Of a DNA stretch of 64,000 bases, positions 57,701-64,000 are shown piece by piece. The notes under the pieces were generated by a model. The model was not told the origin of the DNA, did not search any database, and saw only the letters and a list, made by a program, of their open reading frames with translations. Source of the DNA: Heliocidaris erythrogramma. Lineage: Eukaryota; Echinodermata; Echinoidea; Camarodonta; Echinometridae. Location: assembly GCA_025617745.1 (NCBI GenBank), contig CM046853.1, positions 33,612,625 to 33,676,624 on the forward strand. The letters run 5' to 3'. Position 1 is the first letter of the stretch. Each line of letters starts with the position of its first letter. The translations under genes and the position numbers were made by a program.

Positions 57701-60212
57701 CCCCCCCCCCCCCCCCCCACCCTGAAAGAAAGAAAAATCTTATGATTTTGATAAAATTAAAAAAAATCTTTTTTGAAGAACTGAAATGTGAAGACCTTAT
57801 CTTTCTTTTTTTTTTCCCTCCCTTTTTCATCCTCTATATCTCTCTTTCTCTATCTCTCTCTCTCTCATGTTTTGCTTGTCAGACAATTTTGGAGAAGAAA
57901 ATCCGCTTCCAGGAGCTTCTGGGGACCCCTCAGCTCCCCCATAAAAGGCTTCTACGGGCATGCTGGTCCATACTCTGCTTGCCTAGTACCTCCTTGCTCT
58001 GTTTCATCATTCCCAGCTTATAATGGGATCTACCAAGAAGGTACTAGGCTTGCTTGGATCTACTAACCTTGGGAAGTCATCCAGGCAAAAGGTGAATCCG
58101 ATGTCGCATCCACCACATCCGATCACCGCCTCGTCGCAGCAATCATAGTTAAAGTCCCTCGCATCTCTTAGGTACTCTCTAAAAAAAAAAGGTGTGAATT
58201 TTCACTCTATTTTCACTCCCCAGGGAGTCACGTCAGTGATCACTTGTTTAGGAGTGAATATTGAGTGAATATCGAGTGCTCTCTAAAAAGAAAAGAGTGC
58301 TTTTCACTCTATTTTCAGTCCATTTTCACTCGCCCGGGGAGTCACGTCAGTGATCACTCATTTTTTTTTAGAGAGTAGTTTTGCAGCTCGAGATTAAACG
58401 TCCCTGTTCCCGAGACATCCTTCATCACCTTGGTAAATGGACATGAATCATTTTGAACGATCATTATATCACAGTTCTATAAGTATGTCAGTCCCACTTG
58501 GACCTGTGACATGAATATGTGGTGAAACCTGCGACCAGTCTGCCCCTTGTCTGTGACTGGTAATTACATGCAGGCAATGTCGGAAGAGTCGTGTATCAAG
58601 CCTTGGGTGACCGCTATATTGGTCGTAGGTGGTCACAGGTAGACCAGATAGCTTTTACATCATGTTTTCATTTTGTTTAAAATAATGGTTGCGTCTCCAG
58701 CAGTCGCAGCTTTTCACCGTCAAGTCTCAAGTGGTCGTGCAATCGGTTGTGTGACAAGTTTTAGGTGATCGCACACAGTTGCGTATCCGGGGGGGGGGGG
58801 GGGGCCTATTGGCCGTCGTAAAAAAAAAACTAGCAAAAAAAACCAAAAAAAACTCCTCATATCAATTGAAAATATTGTTAATTAAATAGGCTTCAAAATT
58901 GGTCACATATAGCACTATTTTGCATCTCAGCCCTTCTCCAGAAGCAAAAATTTTCCAAAGACCCCTCCCCCATAACGGCGATCAATAATTCCTGGCGCCC
59001 CCCCCCCTATTGGGAAATCCTGGATACGCCCCTGGCACAGATGTCTTATTTCTGGCGACAATCGCACCATTGGTTGCGCGATGTTCCTTGCGACTGGACC
59101 TGGTCGACCAAGAGGACAGGTCCCACGACTGTTTGAACAATGTGAGTCTATAATTCTCACAATCTTCCTTCAAACTGCATAGGTACTTAGATTAAATAAT
59201 ATAGTGAACAGCTTACACTTTCAAATAATTTTACAGACATAAATGCCAAGAGCAACTCCGTCATATTCGCCAACAATCATATTTCATGGATAATTAAGGT
59301 GAGGTGATAACCATACCAAGCTTATACACTTTGGTTAGGAGGTAGGCATATTCATCGTCTGATATTTTACTGCAATATCAAAGTTAGTCGTCAGTTTGAA
59401 TGATAATAAATTTTACACTTGAGCAAAATCAGTTTTTCAATACGCAGTTTCCAAAATTAACGGACGTCGATGCTGGGCTTGCCTCAAACACAATTTGGGA
59501 GATACACGTAGCCTATATTTTACAGAGCTGTCTGGGATTTCAAAATCATAAATAAGCTGCATAAATATCAGAGAAAAGGACAGAGCTGTCTGGGATTTCA
59601 AAAGCATAAATATCAGAGAAAAGGATACAATTAACGCTACAGAATACGCTTAGGGGATAAACGAGACTGTTCGGTAGAGAGATTATTAAAATATATATAA
59701 CTGAGTTTGCATATCACAGTATAATTTTTGTTTTAATTTTAGTAATATATTGAAAGGTGAACAGAGGATCAAAGTGTTTTATTATATTGTAAAATTGCTT
59801 GCATTTAAAAATCAGTGAGAAGAAATGCATTGACTAAAAATGTGTATATTATCAAGGTATACATTAACAAATTTTATTCTAAGAATGAGAAAGAAACAAA
59901 TTTGTGGTGAATTGTGATGAATGTTATCTTGCACAGAAACAAATGTGGAGATAATTTGGAAACTAGAATATCAAATAGAGTGATGCAAAATATTGTATTT
60001 TCAAGTAGAACAATAATTATTGAGATTCTTAGTTTTTCCAAATATAAGCTCTAAGACCTACAAAATAACGCAATTAGATCATTTTGGTTCGTCTTATAAA
60101 TATTTCTAAAATTATGTGCCTGCGATTGAAAATTGTATCATCATGATGATGATTAACTTACCATCGACGTAAGAATTAAAAATAGGAGCACGAATCCCCG
60201 ACTTAACTCCAT
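45616..60212 (-). CDS. DSL-family Notch-ligand-like transmembrane gene, split and disrupted (gene span)
   Basis: Exons on the minus strand encode, in order: a signal peptide (60,162-60,212), the first half of an MNNL/C2 domain (58,068-58,428), a second C2 segment (48,131-48,295), a DSL domain plus EGF repeats (46,728-47,476), and a transmembrane segment with short tail (45,616-45,788). This is the architecture of Delta/Serrate/LAG-2 type ligands, which sit in the membrane and activate Notch on neighbouring cells. It is small, with about two EGF repeats, nearer to nematode LAG-2-like ligands than to classical Delta. Splice phases agree between exons 1-2, 2-3 and 3-4. The last EGF lacks its sixth Cys and the phase into the final exon does not fit, so at least one short exon is missing from this model, and another may be missing between exons 2 and 3. 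Two MITEs lie inside coding exons and the DSL exon has a one-base frameshift. This copy may therefore be a pseudogene, a disrupted haplotype, or partly an assembly artefact. Identity as a DSL ligand is firm; function is not. Confidence 0.72.
45789..46727 (-). other. DSL gene intron with a piggyBac-like MITE and a motif cluster
   Basis: Contains the TTAA element at 46,081 and the TTCGTAATTCCGAA cluster at about 46,400-46,610. I looked here for the missing EGF end (G-aromatic..G..C) and did not find it. Confidence 0.5.
46081..46313. mobile_element. TTAA-flanked piggyBac-type MITE
   Basis: TTAA at 46,081 and 46,310. Ends CGCTAAAAGGGCCGGGGTGG and CCCGGCCCTTTTAGGG are inverse, followed inward by AATCCACCCC and GGATTCCACCCC. 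A G(15) run is inside. Non-coding. Confidence 0.8.
46728..47476 (-). CDS. DSL gene exon 4: DSL domain and EGF repeats, interrupted by a MITE
   Basis: Acceptor TTTTTCTCTTCAG|. The frame that fits exon 3 (phase 2) runs LEADYTTHSS. One base is then lost at about 47,447-47,452, before the first DSL cysteine in CDEYYYGTSCGIYYC. With the 369-bp insert (47,037-47,405) set aside, the DSL continues CRDTDDESGHYTC and KECLDGYEDPSSRC, giving all six DSL cysteines and the CDE.YYG and GHYTC signatures. One complete EGF follows (CLNGGTCEDEFLGYSCSC) and then a second one (CQNGGTC) lacking its last cysteine. The donor CTGCAAG|GTAATA is at 46,727. Confidence 0.75.
47037..47405. mobile_element. 369-bp TA-flanked MITE inside the DSL-domain exon
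   Basis: TA at 47,035-47,036 and 47,406-47,407. Ends GGGACTTTTAGAA and TTCTAAAAGTCCC are inverse over 13 bp (15 with the TA). GTCGACT motifs recur near both ends, and the interior is CpG-rich. Removing it with one TA makes the DSL frame continuous (GIYY|CRDT), which fixes the insertion point to the base. On the gene strand it introduces an immediate TAG. Confidence 0.85.
47477..48130 (-). other. DSL gene intron 3
   Basis: AT-rich, with a duplicated TATTTCTTCTTCGA(A/T)CAAAATCAA at about 47,771 and 47,811. Nothing else is seen. Confidence 0.4.
48131..48295 (-). CDS. DSL gene exon 3: C2 domain, middle segment
   Basis: 165 nt, open in phase 2 through to phase 2, which fits the donor of exon 2. 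It reads LWNFVFRPSISTILILQLVD, comparable with the LPF.F.WP..(F/Y)(S/T)L(I/L)(I/V)EAWD strand found before the DSL domain in Delta and Jagged. The acceptor is TTCTCACGTTTAAAG| and the donor ACGAG|GTACAG. Assignment rests on this one strand plus matching phases, so it is less certain than the neighbours. The usual link between the cysteine cluster and this strand is shorter than in relatives. Confidence 0.5.
48745..49753. mobile_element. 1-kb foldback element with TTTCGTC sub-repeats
   Basis: TA at 48,743 and 49,754. Ends GGTTTTCCCGCCCATTTTCG and CGAAAATGGGCGGGAAAACC are exactly inverse. Arms of about 200-280 bp are loaded with CAATTTCGTC on the left and GACGAAATTG on the right. The centre (about 48,960-49,500) is AT-rich, with a 116-codon frame lacking recognisable motifs. 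Confidence 0.8.
49754..51969. other. intronic / GPCR upstream DNA
   Basis: AT-rich. Overlapping frames of 96 and 114 codons at 51,270-51,614 are on opposite strands and unrecognised. An ATG at about 51,920 opens a short frame that overlaps the GPCR start out of phase, a possible upstream ORF. Confidence 0.4.
51970..53223 (+). CDS. rhodopsin-type (class A) G-protein-coupled receptor, intronless
   Basis: 417 residues in one exon. TM1 has GN at 22-23 (LLGNFFILLVF). TM2 has LASSD at 46-50. A Cys at 75 precedes TM3, which ends VDRYFAVCHP with the DRY motif at 99-101. Cys 145/146/152 lie in the second outer loop as disulfide partners. TM6 carries LLPSAF at 351-356 in place of CWxP. TM7 has NFFVY at 392-396 in place of NPxxY, followed by an amphipathic FRRSCW helix 8. 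TM4 lacks the usual Trp. The third inner loop is long (about 190-332), rich in Ser, Gln, Pro and Cys. The extracellular N-terminus is only about 8 residues. The start fits AACCATGC. AATAAA at 53,413 may be the polyadenylation signal. The ligand cannot be told; lineage-expanded echinoderm orphan receptors are plausible relatives. The gene is nested antisense in the DSL gene intron. Confidence 0.9.
   Translation: MLALQVANTIWILIICLTGLLGNFFILLVFAKRHRKISADILVMTLASSDIYSCVMYLVQIAWLLNLDARNDHFCSVIWFTGRSSVCVETIITTLIAVDRYFAVCHPFRWNKSKKRAIYASVITVTISHILNIHYAIETKVLDRCCSIRLMCTFDGMPWLRILGNVVMSSLFVLGAICLWCYLRIWMNMRQHCRVMAAQRTSLRGLPNRQTPMEPINSVSSRVEGIVLVSVNGSLQDGSSEDKVQAPCPCVTTQPQAQPLQKHCEGAQSSSIQPHGSAFTSVVSDKICVQSKICQQPPNILEAGSGTVTVESDRPVPGTIGRSQPPVQGQKKDDAMTKMLLLATIIYIITLLPSAFLENLHPEKLITIQQSQVGEWGVFLGYALRAVNYTSNFFVYVAVNKGFRRSCWNLVKWDSTT
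53251..53374. repeat. hairpin-forming repeat in the GPCR 3' UTR
   Basis: CATAAGGACCGCTATCAATA and a second ATAAGGACCGCTATCC on the left pair with GAATAGCGGTTTT and GAATAGCGGTCCTTATGAAT on the right. It begins 28 bp after the GPCR stop and ends before AATAAA at 53,413, so it would be transcribed in the mRNA. Probably a small foldback element. Confidence 0.75.
53666..53802. mobile_element. 137-bp foldback MITE (GGGAGCATTTCATCAAG)
   Basis: Left GGGGAGCATTTCATCAAGTA plus TTTTGTCAGTAA. Right TTACTGACAAAA-like sequence, then CGCTTGATGAAACGCTCC. It contains a CAGCCAATCAG motif. A partial copy is at 20,377. Confidence 0.85.
54325..54445. repeat. G-rich tandem array, unit about 16-17 bp
   Basis: Six to seven copies of GGGGGTAGTTGTCCAG or GGGGGTAGTTGTCTG in a row. 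Each unit has a G-run, so the plus strand could form G-quadruplexes. Flanked by sequence with GACAGTAGTTGTCC. Confidence 0.75.
56131..56588. mobile_element. truncated family 1 MITE
   Basis: Left end TTGAAGGGAGAACCAACATT and body AGAGAAGCAGATTGGTGAAA match family 1. The right arm stops at about CATAACTTTATTATTCTAG, and the distal third is missing. Confidence 0.75.
57660..58060. other. C-run and pyrimidine tract, intronic
   Basis: A C(19) run near 57,700 and CTCTCTCT near 57,850-57,865, with the TTTTGCTTGTCAGAC motif shared with about 41,310. Frames in this part are compositional. Confidence 0.5.
58068..58428 (-). CDS. DSL gene exon 2: MNNL/C2 N-terminal domain, interrupted by a MITE
   Basis: With the 201-bp insert at 58,175-58,375 set aside, the frame reads GTFNLELQNYL just upstream of the cysteine cluster DCCDEAVIGCGGCD and FTFCLDDF. 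This matches the MNNL pattern F.L.L...(x)n..CC....C..C...F..CL of Notch ligands. The acceptor is either CCATTTACCAAG| (exon start 58,428) or GTGATGAAG| (58,419); both keep phase 0 with exon 1. The donor is CCCAAG|GTTAGT at 58,067, leaving phase 2. Read straight through, the insert brings a stop eight codons after the QN residues. Confidence 0.7.
58175..58375. mobile_element. 201-bp TA-flanked MITE inside exon 2 of the DSL gene
   Basis: TA at 58,173-58,174 and 58,376-58,377. Ends CTCTCTAAAAAAAAAAGG and TTTTTTTTTTAGAGAG are inverse. It is internally dimeric: CTCTCTAAAAA..TTTCACTCTATTTTCA..GGGAGTCACGTCAGTGATCACT occurs at about 58,175 and again from about 58,281. On the gene strand its right end is a T(10) tract followed by AGAGAG, a natural 3' splice-site shape. 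Confidence 0.85.
58429..60161 (-). other. DSL gene intron 1
   Basis: Contains a foldback of the GCGTATCCGG type at 58,786-59,035 and a 58-bp tandem duplication at 59,522-59,625 (ACAGAGCTGTCTGGGATTTC twice). Otherwise AT-rich. Confidence 0.5.
58786..59035. mobile_element. foldback element with GTATCC ends
   Basis: GTTGCGTATCCGGGGGG and TATTGGCC on the left face CCTATTGGGAAATCCTGGATACGCC on the right. G-run and C-run tracts sit immediately inside. Non-coding. Confidence 0.65.
60162..60212 (-). CDS. DSL gene exon 1: start and signal peptide
   Basis: ATG at 60,212 reads MELSRGFVLLFLILTSM: a charged start followed by a hydrophobic core, typical of a secretory signal. It ends in phase 0 at a consensus donor (ATG|GTAAGT). 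The only exon of the gene without a visible lesion apart from the last. Confidence 0.7.
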
Positions 60213-60830
60213 GGCGATTTGATTCCAAATGCCTGCCAGACTCCAGTCAGGGGTGTGAATTTACAACCCTCTGCGGATCCCGATCATGAAACCTCACACC
60301 CCTTCAGGTATTTTAATGGTTGGGCCTGTGATTTCATCTTAAAGGAGAATTACTCTCAAAAATACAGACGATAGTGTTCAAAGGTGTTATTTATTCCTAC
60401 TTGTTGGACTATATGGCTTCGCGTCAAAATATACGAGATCGATACGAATCAAGATTTTCTGAGCAAAATTTATCATCTGCTCCCAATATGTATCGTCTGG
60501 TAGCAGTACATGGGGGCTGCCATTTTTTTTATGTGTACATGAAGATTTTCTTAATCCAAATGCCCAATTGCCTTTGGTAATTTGATAGGTGGTGGTTGAA
60601 ATTGAATCACTCTTGCATAAGTAATAAAAGTTCACTGTCCTAACAAATTCCCTTTTTTATTAATCTGCTGGAGAGAAGACACACAATAAAACTAACAAAG
60701 TCAAATAATGTAATTTCACAAAGGTTTAATAACGATCAAATAAGACATAATATATTCAGTTTATCATATAAACTAATGAGCACTTATATATGGTTATGAT
60801 TACAATTAAATCTTAATAACTGAATTAAGT
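60213..60830. other. 5' flank of the DSL gene
   Basis: AT-rich with no clear TATA/Inr pair that I would call. Two short overlapping frames have no motif. Confidence 0.35.
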
Positions 60831-61325
60831 TATGGGAAGGCGCTGTTTATTGAGCGGAAGGCCGCCGCTATTTAACTAAGATTGGCACTGTTTATCGAGC
60901 GGAAGGCCGCCGCTAAAAAGTTACCTGAAGAAACTGATGGAGTGATGATTGCCTTGACTCGAACTGGTGTGGATGAGGCAGAAATGTGTCGAAAAAGGTG
61001 GTTGGTGTTCACGAAGTCTGGACGTGTAAACTGGTGCGGAGCAACACTTCGTAGTTCGGTCGAAAAGTCAATTGAAAACTGGTTCGAGTTGCATGGTCAT
61101 CCGTCGGCTAACAGTGGTGGTCGGCATTATCGTTCGACGTCGAACACGACAGGGATAGTTCGAAAACGTCGGCTGACGGTTGCAAAACAATGTCGTTCGA
61201 GGTTAAACACGACGGCGGTAGTACGAAAAGGTAAACGTCGACGAGAGCCAGATCGACCGATGAGAGCTCGTGCCAGGACACATGTCTACTGGCGAAGTTC
61301 TAATAAAAGTCTCTGCCCGTAGCGA
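60831..61325. repeat. CpG-rich segment with two tandem duplications
   Basis: The sequence GGCRCTGTTTATYGAGCGGA plus AGGCCGCCGCTA occurs twice, 49 bp apart (60,840 and 60,889). Further on, a 62-bp unit starting CGTTCGA recurs at 61,131 and 61,193 (ACACGACRGGGATAGTTCGAAAA type). A 146-codon plus-strand frame runs through (60,882-61,322), rich in Arg, Ser and Thr. It starts at TTG, not ATG, and has no recognised domain. CpG is frequent compared with the surroundings. Confidence 0.5.
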
Positions 61326-63140
61326 GTTGATGCAGGAAAACTAAATTAACTCATATTGAAGTGTAGTACTCGTGAAACGCATCCTTTTCTCTATTTAAAA
61401 TCATTTCTGGTCGAAATCTAAAAAGTAGGCGAAACTGAGAAAACACGTGATGCGATTCGAGAAACAAAAATCAGTAGATGTGGTCTGGGCGAGATCAGGC
61501 AGAAGAAGAGGGGTTATTTTTAGCTCGCACTCTGCTTTTATATGACCTAGTGGTGTCGAATCGACACCGCTCGGATCCAAAATTGACCAATAAAAACAGA
61601 GATTGACCGTTTAAATCATACATTAGGCAAATTAGGCAAAGAAGAAATCGGAAAATACGGACGTAGAGGAGATAATGGAAAAACACTGAAATGGGCATAT
61701 AAAAAAGCTTACTGGATACTGGGGTTAAAAATACTACGCCATCTACGATGTGGTAGACTAGCTTAGAGTACCGAGTGGTATTGCAAATTAATGAGTACAC
61801 GTTACCAATATTGTTTCTTAGTGAATTAATTAATTAAAAATACAATGTATAGCCGCTACATGCCTTTTTCAAAATTAAAAACCAGTTTTAGATTAAAAAT
61901 ATCGAATAGATAAGTCAATTTATTTTTAAACTGAAGATTTCCTTATATATTTCTGTTGAAAATCGATATTCGCTTAATAGAAATCTATTTTCTCGATACT
62001 GTGACGTATGGGACGGAGCAAATTAATTCAAATTTATGGATGTTTCTTCCCTGAGCATCTATAGCGGCCAGCTATGCATTCACCTGCTTTCGGATAATGG
62101 ATTTGAAAAGTCAGAATGCATGCTGCATATATTATGTCCTGCTCTGTTTGGCAAACCCAAGAAAATAGATTTTTGTTAAGCAAAACCAGACAATTTAAAA
62201 ATCTCATTATAAAGATTTAATTTTTATAATACATGTAAACAGCCACTTTATATTTTTCGTCACATATGGGATTTTAGGTAATGAAGAAAAGCAATTTAGG
62301 TATTGGATTCAAAATATCTTCTTGACTGGAATATTTCTCAATGGTTCATGTACAACTCCAAATCAGCAAGAAAATGGCAGCCCCCATGGAAATGAGTAGG
62401 AGACGATACCGGCTGTTGGAATATCTTTATTTTCGCATTTTCTGATATCTTATTAGAAAATAATTTAGGCCAATAAGTAGGAATATATTACACCTTCCAA
62501 AATAAGTAAATTTTTAATTAGGGGTTGATTCTCCTTTAAGCATAATATGTAGGCCTTATCTCTTTTAAGCTGGGTGGATTGTGTAACAATTAATCATATC
62601 AAACGGAGTTTAATGCTCTTATAACCTGGTACAGATTTCCTCTTCATTATTCAATTAGATGTTTGCATTGAAAGGTAATGACTACTTTTATAATAGAATT
62701 GGACAAGTGACCTTCCTTTGATTGCAAATGAATAATGAGCTTTTCTTCCCCAGTCAACTTTCAAAATGACAGAGGCTGTTCTTGGTGAGATGAACAGATT
62801 TTGTTGTCAGAAGACGATTTGTCTTGTAATCTGAGATCAAATCTACAAAATGCTAAATTTTCTGGCTCGGTCGCAACCCGACCTCGCAAAATAATACATA
62901 AATCTACCAATCTACCCTAAGGGACTCTCTGAAATCCGCAAAATGCGCAATCTTCTTATTCCAGAGGGTGAGGGGTGTACCTTTGCAGAACACCCCTGGT
63001 CCTGCCAAGAAATCTCCGCCACTGATAAATAAAATACAAAGTAACATAAATTAGTATTATTGTAATCATGGTAAGTTACTTAGCTTCATTAGATTTCATC
63101 CAATCTCAAGAATGAATATTTAAGCAAAATATATAAATAT
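61326..63140. other. intergenic AT-rich DNA
   Basis: No exon, RNA gene or bounded element was recognised. Confidence 0.45.
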
Positions 63141-63385
63141 TGGTGTCGTGGTCGAGTGGTTTAAACACTTGACTGGAAATGCGAAGGTCGTTGGTCGATC
63201 TCTGTCACGGCACTTGTGTCCTTAAGCAAGACATTTTTTCTACATTGCTTCTCTCCACCCAGGTAGTAGGATCGAAACGTCACTGTGGTAGGATTATGTG
63301 AGTGCCTGTAAAATTGCGTCTGCATGGCTGGAATTCTCCCTCGGGAGTAGAGCGCGTGCGCATTATGTGCGGAATATAGCAACGT
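63141..63385 (+). mobile_element. tRNA-derived SINE
   Basis: Head TGGTGTCGTGGTCGAGTGG resembles a tRNA D arm with A box. A B-box-like GTTGGTCGATCTC sits about 50 bp on. The body then has GTCCTTAAGCAAGACATT and CTTCTCTCCACCCAGGTAG, and the 3' part AGAGCGCGTGCGCATTATG. The clearest of the three SINE copies in the window. Confidence 0.7.
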
Positions 63386-63574
63386 TATTCCAACTTTAAA
63401 ACGGGACTGTTCGTTCCAGAAAAAGATCGATACACTGCAAAATAAAGAAAATATAGGGAGAAACAATGAATGATTAAAAAAGAAACAAATTAGAGGTATC
63501 TGATATCACTGGTCATATCAAAGAGCAGTACTAATCAAATATACCTTGCACTGAGAGGCTCCAGTTGAAATTAT

Positions 63575-63662
63575 GGATTCTCTGAGGTGACTGGCATAGC
63601 ACAATTTTCTGAGGGCCGCAGCCCCGAAGAAAATATTAACTATTTCAGTCACCGAAGAATCC
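63575..63662. mobile_element. 88-bp foldback element
   Basis: GGATTCTCTGAGGTGACTG on the left and CAGTCACCGAAGAATCC on the right are inverse with a few mismatches. TTTTCTGAGG and CCCCGAAGAAAA pair inside. Confidence 0.65.
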
Positions 63663-64000
63663 AAAAGAGTGCATGGTATCATTGATTTATATCCTACAAG
63701 AGTAACCCTAGATAGAAAAAAAAACTATAAATAAAACCAACAACTAAATGCAGAATCAGAGTAGACCTACATACATGTACACTGAGAGGTTCGTCACCAC
63801 AAACATTATCGAGATACACTGTCACGATATCGATAGCTTCGAAATATCCAGAATAACAAAAAAGTGACGTCAAAATATCGGTATATCGAAAACTATACGG
63901 AGGTCTGACGTCACGCGATATCCATTTTATTTCATGGTGAAAGTATTTTATGTCACGTGAGACATTCCTGGCCAATCCTTGCGTAAGAATTTTATGATGT
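63663..64000. other. unassigned right edge
   Basis: AT-rich sequence with GTGACGTCA near 63,863 and TGACGTCACG near 63,907. Nothing else is supported. Confidence 0.4.

Larger units (their letters stand above)
48296..58067 (-). other. DSL gene large intron 2 hosting a GPCR gene
   Basis: About 9.8 kb, defined by exons 2 and 3. It contains the 1-kb foldback at 48,745, the GPCR gene on the opposite strand at 51,970-53,223, two foldbacks at 53,251 and 53,666, a G-rich tandem array at about 54,325, and a truncated family 1 MITE at 56,131. If an extra MNNL exon exists it should be here; I did not recognise one. Confidence 0.5.

Noticed and set aside
60882-61322. 146-codon Arg-rich protein
   Set aside because: TTG start, tandem-repeat content and no recognised domain; kept only as a repeat with a note.
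1-64000. CRISPR array, rRNA or operon-type structure
   Set aside because: No regular short repeat-spacer pattern, rRNA-like sequence or prokaryotic gene layout was seen.

Overview
The window is nuclear DNA from a eukaryote, most likely a marine invertebrate. An echinoderm such as a sea urchin is my best guess, based on the pervasive ACATGTA-rich low-complexity sequence, the density of short foldback (MITE-type) transposons, tRNA-derived SINEs and a Notch-ligand gene. There are no operons or bacterial-type genes, and most of the 64 kb is intergenic or intronic DNA full of repeats.

Layout. 1-29,158: no recognisable host gene. This part holds an ATG/CAT minisatellite (186-950), a TGACGTCA-rich block (951-2,612), a palindromic foldback (2,613-2,872), several TTAA-flanked foldback elements (4,153; 4,686; 8,653; 15,085; 22,095; 25,645), hAT-like repeats (11,789-12,913), 65-bp hairpins (16,353 and 23,894), GA-rich arrays (18,180-18,990) and a short interstitial (TTAGGG)n tract (25,144). 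29,159-37,615: a full-length Ty3/gypsy LTR retrotransposon with identical 219-bp LTRs, gag and pol. Its integrase ends in a PHD finger and pol is broken by one frameshift. 37,616-45,615: intergenic, with a nested stack of three transposons (39,455-40,638) and several other foldbacks.

45,616-60,212, minus strand: a split gene for a small transmembrane DSL-family Notch ligand. I could assemble it from exons for a signal peptide, the N-terminal MNNL/C2 domain, a DSL domain, EGF repeats, and a transmembrane segment with a short tail. Two different TA-flanked foldback transposons sit inside its coding exons (one in MNNL, one in DSL), and the DSL exon also carries a frameshift. The allele therefore looks disrupted unless the transposon-borne splice acceptors are used. 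Nested on the opposite strand in its large intron is an intronless rhodopsin-type GPCR gene (51,970-53,223). 60,213-64,000: upstream flank with a CpG-rich tandem repeat and a plus-strand SINE.

The retrotransposon and foldback elements account for most of the recognisable structure. The DSL gene and the GPCR are the only host genes I can support.
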